Positions 1 to 11,813 of a stretch of 64,000 nt of DNA are shown here, one piece after another. The notes beneath the pieces are model-generated. The model had not been told where the DNA came from and searched no databases. It saw only the letters and a list, made by a program, of their open reading frames with translations. Numbering within the stretch: the first letter of the stretch is position 1; each line of letters opens with the position of its first letter. The DNA comes from Primulina eburnea (lineage: Eukaryota; Streptophyta; Magnoliopsida; Lamiales; Gesneriaceae), in assembly GCF_022965805.1 (NCBI RefSeq), contig NC_133106.1, forward strand, positions 30,803,913-30,867,912, in the 5' to 3' direction. A program made the translations under genes and the position numbers.

Positions 1-344
1 AAGAACAACTACTTCAATACAAGGAAGAAAAACAATGAATCAACTATGAAAATCAAGAAATGACATAGATGAAGGAGATGGAAAGCTTGTACGTGTGACA
101 ACCACAACAAAACCAATGCGGGGAGAGAGGAGGGAGATGGAATGACGAAAATGCCTGTGGCTCTGGGAGGTTAGTGTTCGAGGTACTAGGTAAAAACAAG
201 TGGCCGGAATCGATAGATGTGGAAATGCGACACGTGGGTGTGGATGAATGAGCCCTTGCAGGTGGCGTCGCTAGCGAAGTGGCGTAGAGAAAGTGTCTGA
301 AAGATGGGAGATTGTAGCCTGTGTGGGATGATGGAAGGTTGGGT
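1..344. other. unassigned non-coding sequence at window edge
   Basis: Moderately GC-rich compared with the rest of the first 8 kb, but I see no supported reading frame, domain or repeat unit here. It may be the tail of a feature that lies outside the window. Confidence 0.3.
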
Positions 345-710
345 TAAAATCGGAACTTGAATCTATCTCAATCTCAAAAGTTAGTTCAAGAGAGGAGGAT
401 TGTTCAAGTCTATATATATAACTCTCAAGTTATTTATTCAACCAATGTGGGACATTTAACACACTTCTCTCACGCCCAGGAATGAACATATGGAGCGTGG
501 ATTTTACAACCCGATTATGGACCGAAAGGATGCTTAATTATAGACAGTCCAACAAATAACGATAGAACTCGGGCTCTGATACTATGTTAAGAAAAGAATT
601 TGGACCTAACTCAACTCAAAAGGTAGCCCAAGAGGAGAGAATTGTCCAACGCCATATATACAACTCTCAAGTTATTTATCCAACTAATATGAGACAATTA
701 ACAGATTGCG
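345..710. repeat. two diverged copies of a dispersed repeat, about 243 bp apart
   Basis: Positions about 345-463 and 590-705 share a common layout: a stretch rich in ctcaa, then a TATA-like run, then a shared aactctcaagttattta core, then a caac/caatgtgggacatttaac-like tail. The similarity is roughly three quarters by eye. The wording 'gggctctgatactatgttaag' style at 570-590 is common in plant repeat DNA. I cannot name the family. Small reading frames over this region (for example 584-943) are not supported as genes. Confidence 0.45.
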
Positions 711-2132
711 TGCGCGCAACTTTATTTGATGTGGTGTTCAACTTTGTATCGAAATATAATAATGGCGGATTTTACATACGGGTAGGGGTGGGTGTGGGGG
801 TTAGGGGTAGGATATGTGTCAATGCAAGATTGTGTTTCTTTTTCATTTCTCATATCTGTCAAAACCCAATGCGTGTGTTACAAAAGTTGGGGCGCCAAGT
901 TGTCGGCTCACAACATCATGAAAAATATAATATTATTATGTAAATGTCAAATAAATTGTATTTTTCTGTTATATAATCTTATAATAGATATATTTATAAG
1001 ACGAATTGAAGTGATTTATAATTGAACTGAAAAATTTATTTGTAAGACAAATTGATCTGATATATACATGAAGTGAACAATTAAAATTTTCACACAAAAA
1101 ATAGCATTTCTCATGGTCGAATGAGAGATATGTCTTAAAAAATTGATTTTTGAGACGATCTCACATGAGTTTTTGTTTTAAATAAAAGTTTTTTATTAAG
1201 CGTGCAAAACAAGGATTAAGCCCCACGTGAAAAAAAAAAACATTTTGATTCGGACAATAATTTTGTCTGAGATTTGAAACCTTGATGATGGATGAATTGT
1301 AAATTATAGACAGAATTTTCGACAAAACACAATTGTCACAAATAAACGAAACGAGTGAATTGGTTGTTACGGTTTCAAAATTCTTTGTGTTAAATCTTCA
1401 ATCCAAATGCAGTTTTATTTAATTATAATATCACAAAAATTCTAATGAAATCGTTTCATATGTCAATTTTATGAGATATATCTCACACTCGACCAATATA
1501 TAAAGTTGTAATACATTTCATATAAAAAATATTATTTATTATTACAAATATATTACGAAATATATAAAACATCTGATCACAAAAATATATATCACACACA
1601 CTTAAATTCTAAGAAATACTTTTTTTGCTCATATTATCATACATAGAAAATAAATTAAAAAACACAAAAATTGGTTGATAAACATGGTGAGATGCAGATT
1701 GGACAGAGTTTCACTTCTCACAGCTGATAACTTTTTCAAGATAAATTTTACACGTGTCGATAATTGTATCAACTATCATTCTCGACAGACACGTGTCAGT
1801 GTACAAATAATTCCGGTCCCCGCTCAAAAGATTGCGTTCTTCCACGTGCTGGCTCGTTTCTCGATGCTTGTGTTGTTGATTCCATTTAATTCAGCGATGA
1901 TATATTTTTTAATTATTTATTTTTATTTGTGAGACAGATATATTATATTTATAATAAAAATTAATATATTTAATATAAAAAAATAATATATTTTTTTATG
2001 TATGATTTAAATAATAGATATGTCTTATAAAATCGACTTATAAAACTATCTCAAAAGAGTTTTTGTATTTTTTTATCCATAATAATTGATTTTCTAGAAG
2101 GCAATGTTTCTATGTATCGATATAGTATTTAA
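711..2132. other. AT-rich intergenic DNA, no gene seen
   Basis: No supported coding sequence. Short pieces around 1109-1170 and 2020-2066 resemble ends of the gagac/gtctc palindrome MITE family that is complete at 25498-25679. Between them is plain AT-rich sequence. Confidence 0.4.
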
Positions 2133-2655
2133 GTTGCGTTTGGTTTGGAGGATAAAATAAACTAATGATTAGTAAGTAAATGGTTGTTGTAGGAATGTAA
2201 TATATGATGTTATGTTTGGTATGATTTTTAAGGGTAGGATAATTTTGAATTTTTTGATGAAAGGACAAAATTGCTCTTTCTTCTTTTGTTTTTCTTATTC
2301 CACTCCGGCGGCGACGGCGACGGCGGAGGTTCTGCGACGGCGACGGTCCGGTGATGGCGACGGCGGTCCGACGACGGCGGCAGCGGTCGGTGGTGGCGGC
2401 GGTCCGGCGGCGGCGATCGTGGCGGGAAATGGTGGTGAGTTTGAATATAAGAGAAGGGTAAAATTGAAAAAATAAGAAGGATTAAGAGTTGGATAAATAA
2501 TCTTAGGGGGGTGAGGATGTATTATTTTAACCCACCTAATATAAAATAATCATTTATAAGAGGTATTGACTTGGTTAAATAATGACGCGTACCAAACGAG
2601 GGATAAGAAGGGTTAAAAAAATAAACCCACCTTATCCACCAAATCAAACACTCCC
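2133..2655. mobile_element. non-autonomous inverted-repeat element with CGG-rich core
   Basis: The ends are inverted repeats: gtttggtttggaggataa near 2137-2154 and, read on the other strand from 2650 backwards, gtttgatttggtggataa, 16 of 18 matching. The flanking trinucleotides are taa and tta, so a PIF/Harbinger-like 3-bp target duplication is possible but not exact. In the middle, 2305-2436 is a strongly GC-rich block of cgg/ggc/gcg triplets unlike anything nearby. A reading frame at 2212-2475 passes through it, but its protein is low-complexity and I do not call it a gene. Confidence 0.5.
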
Positions 2656-3163
2656 TTATTCTTAAAGTTAAACATCCATTTATCCCTTATTTTAAGGTTT
2701 TTGCGGTTAAATCTCTTTTGTTTATTTCATGTCAAAATGTCCTTTGATATAACGATTTTTCACCAAATTTTGTACCTAGCGTTATTGCTATGTTAGTAAC
2801 TCAAGATTTTGGGCACATTAGTGTTACCTATTGGATATTTATCCTCAATTTTGTGTATTTGTTAATTTTTGCATTAAAAAAAATTAAATCTAAACCAATT
2901 AAGTCCAAGCCCATAAATTTAAGAAGAATGAGAATTATCATAAAAATTCCATTGGTGTATTTGAATAAATAAGATAACGTACAAACCAAGGAGCTCGTGG
3001 GAGCAAGTCATGACTGATGGTAGAAGTGGAAGAGACAATAATCCTCAAACAAGAGAAAATTAAGAAGTTGAAAAGAATAAACTATTGTAAGTATCAATGT
3101 ATCATCATGAATTTAACCATACTACTAAGACTTATTGGGTTTTCAAAAATATTTTGGTGGAAA

Positions 3164-3166
<3 letters not shown>
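2656..3166. other. AT-rich intergenic DNA, no gene seen
   Basis: Simple AT-rich sequence; short open frames only, none with recognisable domains. Confidence 0.4.

Positions 3167-3227
<61 letters not shown>
3167..3227. repeat. (TA)n microsatellite
   Basis: About 30 uninterrupted TA units. Reading frames with long Ile-Tyr runs that cross it are artefacts. Confidence 0.95.
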
Positions 3228-3233
<6 letters not shown>

Positions 3234-4354
3234 CCTATAAAAGTGTGGATCACCATTTGTTTTCCAGTTGTGAAAAGACACAAATGTCTTCTTTGCTAAT
3301 ATGAATTCAAAAAAATCATATAAGGATATATATGTCAAATTGTAACAAATGCTAATAAATTGTCATTACAACATACATTGATTGTAGTAATTTATGAATT
3401 TATATTATCATATTTTTGTAATTTAAAAAATCTTTAATAGAAAATTGTAAAATAAGAAATTTTCAAAATAATATTAAATACAAATTGAATAGATATTCGA
3501 TAATAAAAAATACATTAACAAAATAATATTTTCTTCATACATAATTCTTAAAAAAAATATTACAAGAATATATTTTTTAATAAAAATATATATATTTTTA
3601 TTAAAAATATTAAATGAATATATATTTAACTATTATACTTATAAAAGTGTAAAAAGAATAACAAAGTTTTTCATTGTAAATTTTCTACTACTCTCATAAA
3701 TTGTGTGTTGTTAGATTAATTGCATGAATTTTTTTTACACAATCATTAAATTCATGAAGATCATAATAGTGTTTTTTTTAATATAAAATTTCAACATAAG
3801 AAACTTTGAAAATAATTTTACATAAAAATTGAATTAATACTAGATAATAAAAATACATTAGAGAAATAACATTTTCTTGATACATAATTCTTAGAAAAAA
3901 TATTAAAAAATAGATTTTTTAATTTAAAAAATTATTAAAATATTAAAAGAATATATATTTAACTATTATACTTATAAAAGTGTAAAAAGGATAACAAAGT
4001 TTTACATTGTAAATTTTTTACTATCCCTTTAAATTGTGTGTTTTAGATTAATTGCATGGAAATTTTCTACACAATTTATGGGAAATCTATGCATTAAGAA
4101 TGAATATATATCTGATAATAAAAATAATTTTTATCTATATTCCTCTAAAAGTGTAGATCATTGGCCATGTTTTTCAATTGTCAAAAGATAAAAATGACCT
4201 CCCCATCAATACAAATCTTAGATTCAATAAAGATATATTGGTAAATTTCTAATTGTTTTAAGTGTAAAAATGAAATATCAAAATTTTTTATTTATTCCAC
4301 CTAATATATAATTAATTAGTAGTCTAATTTTTCCATATAATATATAATTAATAG
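3228..4354. repeat. degenerate repeat pair in AT-rich DNA
   Basis: Two similar stretches (about 3560-3750 and 3850-4080) share aactattatacttataaaagtg and the following tgtaaattttct core. A further segment at 3340-3410 (aacaaatgctaataaattgtcattacaa) recurs just beyond the solo LTR at 6535-6600. The LTR therefore sits inside, or next to, an older repeat array. Confidence 0.45.
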
Positions 4355-4489
4355 TGTAAGGCCCGAGATGTTATTACTGTAATCTAAGATTACTCTGAAA
4401 TGATTTAGTTATTAATCGAGAAGATTATAAACGGAACGGATCAGATCGGGAGAGCCGAAAGAAGAATTCACATGATGTGTGAAGAATAT

Positions 4490-4705
4490 GATCGGCGCAT
4501 ATGCGCGACTTGAATGCGCGCACATGCGCGGAACGTCCAGAATGATCGGCGTATATGCGCGACGTATATGGCGCACATGCGCGGGCTGGGCAGAATGATC
4601 AGCGCATATGCGCGACATAGTTGGCGCATATGCGCGAGAGGCAGAAATGCGAAAGATGCCGAGCAGAACTACCGGCGCATATGCGCGGCTTTGTGCGCGG
4701 CATGC
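4490..4705. repeat. palindromic minisatellite (gcgcatatgcgc type) inside solo LTR
   Basis: At least seven copies of a 10-14 bp palindrome of the type gcgcatatgcgc or gcgcacatgcgc occur in pairs. Pairs are separated by a spacer containing cagaatgatc, with a period of about 54 bp. Reading frames here (Arg/Ala/Cys-rich peptides on both strands) are by-products of the repeat. The corresponding place in the second LTR holds a different palindrome. Confidence 0.85.
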
Positions 4706-4756
4706 AAAAGGGAAAAGTGCCACTTGCCTTAACTCTTGCAACGTGTATTTATATAA

Positions 4757-4778
4757 GTATATATATATATATATATAC

Positions 4779-4845
<67 letters not shown>
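4757..4845. repeat. (TA)n microsatellite inside solo LTR
   Basis: Two runs of TA units separated by a short cataaa interruption. Confidence 0.95.
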
Positions 4846-4852
<7 letters not shown>

Positions 4853-5759
4853 CAATTCTTTCATAATTGATAAGAAGAAAACACGGAGGAATAGAGAAAC
4901 ATCCGTACAACTTTTCCTTAGATTTTGATTTCTAAAAGATTTGTTCGTCCAATTTTAAATCCGACTTCAGTACCGAGTTCCTATCACCACAGGCTACAAC
5001 TAGACATAAGTTTTGTTACGTTTAGACATGATTTGAATTTATGATATTGTCAGAATTGAATACGAATCAGATATGATGTTCCTGCTGCAGTAGACATCGT
5101 ATAATTGAAGTCAGATTAAAGAACAGACTGTTTCTGTAATTGTTATGATTTTCTGAAGTAATATGACTGAGATTGTATAGATTGGTATCATGATCTGTTA
5201 TTATTGAAGACTATGATTAGTACTAATATCGATTATGAGTTGTGGTATTATATCAGTGATATTGAGATTGACGGGATTATCGAGACTGTATTGTTATGCC
5301 GTCGAAACATCAGTTGATTTAGATTGATCAAACTGAGGAATGATTTCGATTGTATTGTGATATCGTTGATATGAATTAGATTGTACTTTGTTCAGATATG
5401 GATGAGATTATATACTGATTTGAGTATTGATCAGAGCAGGTTTTGAATTGAGTTATATACTGATATTGTAATTATGCTATTGTCATTGCCAGACTGGGTA
5501 TGGACAGATTAGAATACAAGACTTCGTCTTCGTCAGATCGAGAAGATAAATGTATAAATAAATGTTGATTCGGGATCGCACAACTCGAGTTAGGTTTGAC
5601 TTGAGTTTCCCAAAATCACATACTTTATTTTATTATATTGATATTTGCAATTATCAGATTGATATGTTTAATTTATTGAATTATAGCAGAGCAAGAGTTT
5701 GGGTTAGGACAGATCAGCCTAGCTAGAGCAGAACCGCCAAGTCTTGGACAGAACTGCTA

Positions 5760-5945
5760 AGACCTTAGACTTGTGGTATATCGATGAGCATAGATGTAGA
5801 TCGACGTCTATTGTAGACACTCGATATAGCATGCTCAAGTCTAAGTCTTTGTCAGAACTGCTCAGACTCTAGACTTACGGTGTATCGATGAGCTTAGATG
5901 TAGAACGACTTCTATTGTAGACATTCGATACAGCATGCCGAATTC
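5760..5945. repeat. 98-bp tandem pair inside solo LTR
   Basis: The sequence ctagactt..ggtgtatcgatgagc...attcgata.agcatg occurs twice in tandem with few changes. The second LTR has a comparable tandem block with its own unit (37380-37575). Confidence 0.7.
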
Positions 5946-6526
5946 TAAATTAGATCGGGATCCCTAAATTAGAATGAGAGATGAGTCGAGTCTTAGATAT
6001 TGAGACTAGAATTTGATTTACAGATCCGTATTAATTTGTATTTCGTAGATTACGATTCATGTTTTATTTACAGACTGGTATTGATACATGTTGTTTGATT
6101 TTGCTACATGTGATAAGATATAAATCATGCTTTTATGTTAATTCAGTTAACTGCATGTATACATTATTTATACTGGGATATTTATATCTCACCGGAGTTA
6201 GACTGTTGTCTTGTTTTGTATGTGTGCATGACAACAGGTGGGGCAGGATCATGGTCCAGAAGATGATGAGAGATCGAGATTAGAGTGGTGATCACAGACT
6301 TAGATGTAGACAGGTTTTATTACTTGATTGTAGTAGTTGAACCCAGTTTTAAATTAGATGCATGTTATACAGGATTTGTATTATTATACTGGTTTGTATA
6401 ATAGAATGATTCCATTACCTTCCGCAGTTATATTTTAAAAGGAAAAATTTTTAGACCTTGTTTATCTTAATTTATAATTAAACCCCAAAGATGATTAAGA
6501 AGATGATTAGCGTCCGGATCTCCACA

Positions 6527-7379
6527 ACAGGTCTAACAAATGCTAATGAATTATCACTACAATATACATTGATTGTAATAATTTATATCACTTCAAGAAT
6601 AAAATGTAACTCCTATATTAATTTTCTCAAATATTTCAACTTCATACCAAGTTTATATATTTTATCCTTTTAATTTTCTTTTTACATGTTATTTTATGAT
6701 TTTAATGCAATTTTGTAATATTACTTTAGTGTAGTTTCTAATTAATAATAAATCATAGTATCATAAGAAGATATAAGAAAAAAATAATTATATATGCAAT
6801 AGTACAATAACATGATAAGTATATAATAATATTAAATTTAATAATAATATATTTTATGATTTTTTAACTAAGAATTGATAGTAAATAAATTATTTAGTAT
6901 AATTTATATCAATAATCATGAATGTTAATATACTAATAATATCATAAAATATGGATCTGATAGAAAAATTAAGAGAGATAGCTATATAATAAGAATTTAA
7001 AATATTTTAGTAGTAATTTTCTTAAAAAATATATATATCAGACAAGTCTTTTAGTGGAATCCTTCCTACAGAAGAAGAAAGGGGTATGAGTGTTTTTCTC
7101 CGAACATCCATAAAATTCCCATGTCTTTAGTACTTTTCACAAGTTTTTACATTTCAAACTATATCTTGTTGTTTAGATTGCCAACGTGTTGAAAATATCA
7201 TTAGAAATATTGAATCGTCTTCTACAATTTTCACGTGGTTCATATTCTAACCGTTTGAGAAAATCTCTCAACCACCTAAACACAATTGAAGACAAATTTT
7301 AAAAACAAATATTTTTAGAAGAATAATGTATTTTTTTCTGATCCCAACAATATACAATCACTACACATACAAATACATA

Positions 7380-7412
<33 letters not shown>

Positions 7413-8330
7413 ATTGTAATTGATGGTTTAATGAAAAATATAAATTATATAATTTTTAAAAAATTAGTCATTAACTAATGTATATGAAAATTAATTTATC
7501 TATTATATATATTTCTAAAGCAAAAAGTAAAAAAGTTATGTAGGAGATTAAATAATATTTAAATTGAATATTATATGTTATATTTTATTATCAATATTAT
7601 TATTTCATTAGTTTTGATAATATTTTGATGAGTTAGTCACAAATATTTTAAATTGATAATTATTTGTCCTTAGTGTGCTTCATTTATATAAATTATTATT
7701 TATGCATTTATAATTCCATAATTTGGTTGATTTTTATGTTATTATAACTTATACGTGGTGCTTAGATATATATATTTTCAAAAAAAAATTCAATTGAATT
7801 CGCTCAATATATTATGCTCATTATAATTTATTATATAACATAAAATCAATTGCTTGAATTTTAATTTGAGAAACAATTTTGAAAGTAAGGTATATAAGTT
7901 CTTAATTAATTTATTCGTCTAATATAATAAAATATTAAACCAATATGTTAAAACTCATAAGAACTTTTCTTAGAAAATGGAGATGTTTCATTGTTCGGCT
8001 TACAGCGAGAAATGAGCTTCTAAAATATTATCCAAAGGAAGAAAAGAAACAATTTATACTAAAGTAAAAATAAGAAAAATGTGTTTTACTAAAAACGTGT
8101 TTTGTGAATCTTATTTTACCAACACAATATAAATAAAAAAAATGATTCAAATTATTTTTTAAAAATATCAAAGTTTAATTTTTATTAAATAATTAATATA
8201 GGAAACTTGGAGAGTGGTACCACATAAAAAATTACCTAGGTCACTCACCAGGACTCAAAAAAGAAGGTTGACAAGGAAAATGGCAATTGCTAGAAGAGAG
8301 GATATGATAACTTACGCAGTGAAGATGAAG
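6527..8330. other. AT-rich intergenic DNA, no gene seen
   Basis: Starts with a second copy of the repeat seen at 3340-3410. A (TA)n tract lies at about 7379-7412. No supported coding sequence. Confidence 0.4.
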
Positions 8331-8336
8331 TGAAGC

Positions 8337-8566
8337 AAAAAAAAATTAAAACTCTTGGTTTTAATGTGGGAAAGTTTCATACATCAATAGATTGCGCTAC
8401 ATGATTAGTAATATTGCCAGAAACATTCAAACTTAGGAAGGTGGAGCTTGCGGAGCCAGTACACAGGGAAACAATGCAAGAACAGTATTACCACAATAAA
8501 CTCCTTGATGGTGATTCGGCTTTAGTAAGCAAAGAAGAACTTCTAAATATGACAAAAAAGGTAATT
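8337..8566 (+). pseudogene. broken gene fragment of unknown family
   Basis: One forward frame reads as an ordinary, non-repetitive protein for about 75 codons, starting KIKTLGFNVGKFHTS and including PETFKLRKVELAEPVHRET and NKLLDGDSALVSKEELL. It is interrupted by one in-frame TGA near 8400 and ends at aag/gtaatt, a plausible splice donor. The amino-acid composition is far more gene-like than other open stretches in the first 8 kb. I do not recognise the family. It could be a captured exon or the last scrap of a decayed gene next to the UXS pair. Confidence 0.35.
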
Positions 8567-8978
8567 ATTGAAGTTGTGTTCTAGGAGTTTTAGTGGTCAT
8601 AAGTAAGTCTTGCAAAATTGGTTTTTACAAAGTACTGTACAAATCAAAGTCTTCTGATAATACCTTCTGGAAACAAAAGAAAAAAAGACGTAAAAGAAAT
8701 TTATCCTTTGAACTTCCAAAACAAAACTCTTCGTGTCTTTATAGGTTGGCTTATCATGTTTAAATACATAGTTAAATTATGAGAAGTAATATATATTCTC
8801 CAAGAAATGGAAGAACTCGTGTTAAAATAGATGTAAAGATTTAACACAAGGACTAGATAATACAAGAACTCTATAATTCTGTGTATCATCTACATCATCA
8901 AGTGCAAGAACTGGAAATATTACGCGAATATTTGTTTATCAGTATGTCTAACAATTGGCATCTCAAAACAAGAAGAAC

Positions 8979-11813
8979 TCAATTTTTTCGAGGAATACCG
9001 AGCCTCTCACGAAAATCGCCCTCCATGAGAGGGATGCCTTCACGCAACTTGATCTTTGGCTCCCAGCCTAGTAACTGGTTTGCCTTGGTTATGTCTGGCT
9101 TTCTCTGCCGAGGGTCATCTGGTGTATTCTCCGTGGTTATGATTTTCACTTCTGGATTTATCATCTGCAACATCCAGACAACCGTGTGTTAGTTTCAGAA
9201 ACATGTAAACTGGCTGGCTAGTTCTGAATTTACGCCAAAAAATTACGTCGAAAATATTTTAGCAGGATAGAGCTTGTCCCGGATTCAAATTTACCTCTTT
9301 CACAGTCTCGGCAAGCTCAAGCATAGTAAATTCACCTGAACACATACAAATCAGTTAGTTCTTTTAATTGAACCGAAAGTTGTGTTTTTAAGTGCCGGAA
9401 TCTTGGTGTGACAATGAGTATTGCTGTAAACCTGGATTGCCAATGTTGATCGGCCCTGTGTTATCTCCTTCCATTAACCGAATAAGTCCATCGACCTTAA
9501 CAAAAGAGATACATGCAAAGAGCGCGTTCAAATAATCTCATAAGCATCAATGATTGAATGGGCAAAATCTCATAAGCATCAATGATTGAATGGGCAAAAC
9601 AAGGAGATATTCTATGTTACCATATCTGAGACATAACAAAAGCTTCTTGTCTGCGTTCCGGGCAACTGAACAGTCAAAGATTCGTTACTGCGAAGAGTTG
9701 CATGAATATCAAATAATTAGCAAATACACTTAGCAGTATGTGGATGAAGAATATTCACGTTTATTTATCTTTATTCTTTATTCTTTATCAATCTTGGAAT
9801 GTTTTGAAGACCAAAAAAAAGTACGGAGTAAGGTTACCGTATTGCTTGAGCTATGAAATTACTGACAACCCGACCATCGTCAATATTCATACGGGGTCCA
9901 TACGTGTTAAAGATTCTTGCAATCCTTATTTCTGTGTAAATTTGAAATTTCAATATGATTATTCCGATTCAAGACGTTGAAGGTCAACTATACAGCGGCA
10001 GAGAGGTAAATACCAATTCCATGCTGCCTGTGATAATCAAACATCAAAGTTTCCGCTACCCTTTTTCCCTCATCGTAACAACTCCTAACTCCTGCAATGA
10101 CACACGATAAATGGTAAATATGGTGCTTCAAGAAGAATGTAAGTATTCTTACTAAAGTTATAATACCAATAGGGTTAACATTGCCCCAGTAATCCTCAGT
10201 CTGGGGATGCACAAGCGGATCGCCATAAACTTCGGATGTTGATGTCAACAAAATCCTACGGGGAAGGTGAATAAATTAAATTAACAGATCCATAATAAGT
10301 AACACCAAAGTAACACGGACAGTTGTCGAACCTCGCTCCTACTCGTTTGGCGAGTCCCAACATGTTAAGTGTACCAATAACATTAGTCTTTATTGTCTGT
10401 TGAGCATCACCAAAAGTAAAACAAAGAATATCAATGACAATTTCCACATTTTTCTCAATTTCTTATAAACGGTGATATTCCAAATTTGGTAATAAATCTA
10501 TTCTAATCTGCATTATTCCTCCAAGAAGAAAGGTTTAAGTGTCTAATGCAGCAGCTGCAGAGCCAGAAGTTTTGTGTGGGGCCAGTATTAAAACTCGAAA
10601 AACTTAGAAAAGGTAAAATCTCTGTACACATGATACATCACATGATACAAAAAATGCACAAGTCTGATTTGGCTCCGCCACTAGTCTAAAATAGAACAAG
10701 ACTTTATCCAAGTAACTAACCTTCACAGGATTGTATTTGTAAAAAATTGGGGAAGCGGGACAAGCAAGATGGTATATTTGATCGACTTCAATTAACAATG
10801 GCTCTGTCACATCTGAAAAGGAAAAGAAAAAGAACAAGAAAAGATAAAGGAAAAGGAAAAGCGAATAAAGAACAGTAATCAAGTAATTCATATTGAACTT
10901 TATAGCATCAAAGGATGGAGAAATACCAAAATTTTCGGTATACCGAAGTTACAATACCAAAAATTTCGATACTTTATTGGAATAATTTTTCCAACACCGA
11001 AAATTTCGATGCGGTATACATAATGAGTGAAATTTTTCACTCCTAATAACATCTGAAACAGGATATATGATAACTAATGAACTCAAAAGAACTCCCACCA
11101 TGCCGAATCAGCTCAAATCGAGGGTGACCAATCCATTGCTTTAAGTTGTCCTTAGAGCCAGTGAAGTGGTTATCCATGACAATCACCTGAATTAAAGAAG
11201 TACAACTCGGGTAAAGCATGCACATTTAGGAAATGATCTTTGTCAGGGAGAGTCTAAAGACTAAACTACGTGGTTCTTACCTCATTCTTCTCATTTTCCA
11301 TAAGCTTGTCAACCAAGTGAGAGCCAATGAATCCAGCTCCACCAGTAACCAAAATTCTCATATTTGCCTGTCGTTAATACGTTAATTGAGAATGTTTCGC
11401 ATATCTAGCAACATTGACAAATCATTGCCAAACATGCGAAATACAAGGTAGACAATGGCAGAACCACGCGATCTTGAAAATTTCTAATGCTCCAATAAAT
11501 GTCAAACATAAAGCCCTTTATTTTCTCTTCCTTTTTCAGCAATACATTTTGACAAGAATATGTAACATATAGGAGCAAATATCCCGAACGATCCAAAACA
11601 ACGCAATATATTTTTATTCAGCTTATGCTCCCTGCGGAAGTTTGATCCACATATAAAATCTATTTTTCATCGGTTTTCATTTATTCTTGTTTGAAACCAT
11701 AGTAGTACAATTCAAGAAAGCACCTGAAAAAATTTAGCTTTCCTCAAAGGGGAAGGCTCGGGAGGAGCCTTGGTGGTTCCGTTGTTTTCTCCATGAGATA
11801 TTTGATGGGCCAT
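8979..11813 (-). CDS. UXS: UDP-glucuronate decarboxylase (UDP-xylose synthase), copy A
   Basis: Converts UDP-glucuronate to UDP-xylose with bound NAD+, feeding xylan, xyloglucan and glycoprotein synthesis. Twelve exons join in frame to 346 residues: 11813-11724, 11367-11281, 11186-11099, 10812-10721, 10396-10332, 10255-10167, 10091-10014, 9931-9838, 9687-9621, 9495-9432, 9335-9295, 9164-8979; every intron is GT-AG. Visible motifs: the Rossmann GGAGFIGSH at residues 39-47, STSEVYGDP near 146, the catalytic pair Tyr176/Lys180 in SCYDEGK, a [10 protein letters not shown] substrate segment, and the C-terminal [13 protein letters not shown]. There is no membrane anchor before the Rossmann domain, so it belongs to the short cytosolic class (UXS3/5/6 type in Arabidopsis), not the Golgi type II class. 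The start is set by a 30-residue first exon ([11 protein letters not shown]...) matching copy B in length. Intact and probably functional. Copy B follows on the same strand, upstream. Confidence 0.93.
9538..9602. repeat. 33-bp tandem duplication in UXS copy A intron 9
   Basis: The unit ctcataagcatcaatgattg (plus aatgggcaaaat) is present twice head to tail inside the intron between exons 9 and 10. It does not touch the splice sites. Confidence 0.9.
10925..11045. repeat. ttttcggtatacc-type repeat in UXS copy A intron 3
   Basis: Repeated, partly palindromic pieces of the type accaaaattttcggtatacc and accgaaaatttcgatgcggt fill this part of the intron between exons 3 and 4. A diverged relative lies near 52850-52960. 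The family is not identified; a short dispersed inverted-repeat element is likely. Confidence 0.5.

Larger units (their letters stand above)
4355..6526 (+). mobile_element. solo LTR-like element, family A copy 1 (2.17 kb)
   Basis: It begins tgtaaggcccgaga and ends ccggatctccaca, giving TG...CA ends. The second copy at 36887-38811 is its reverse complement in overall layout: matching termini, a shared ttgacttgagtttccc / catactttattttatta block (5600-5640 here), and a shared ctcaccggagtta...tgacaacaggtgg block (6190-6245). No gag-pol coding or second LTR is visible, so this is a solo LTR or a remnant. I could not find a convincing target duplication (aatag against acagg), so a rearrangement at one edge is possible. 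Internal features are a palindromic minisatellite (4490-4700), a TA microsatellite and a 98-bp tandem pair (5760-5945). Confidence 0.7.

Noticed and set aside
2212..2475. 87-codon frame over the CGG-rich block
   Set aside because: Low-complexity Gly/Ala/Arg peptide from triplet repeats within a transposon-like element.
3017..3338. Open frames with long Ile-Tyr runs on both strands
   Set aside because: They arise from the (TA)n microsatellite, which is open in several frames.
4490..4705. CRISPR-like regular palindromic repeats with spacers
   Set aside because: Plant nuclear DNA inside an LTR; repeat units are variable palindromes and spacers are repeated, not unique.
4412..4928. Three overlapping frames rich in Arg, Ala, Cys
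   Set aside because: Produced by the palindromic gcgcatatgcgc minisatellite and TA tract inside the solo LTR; no domain.
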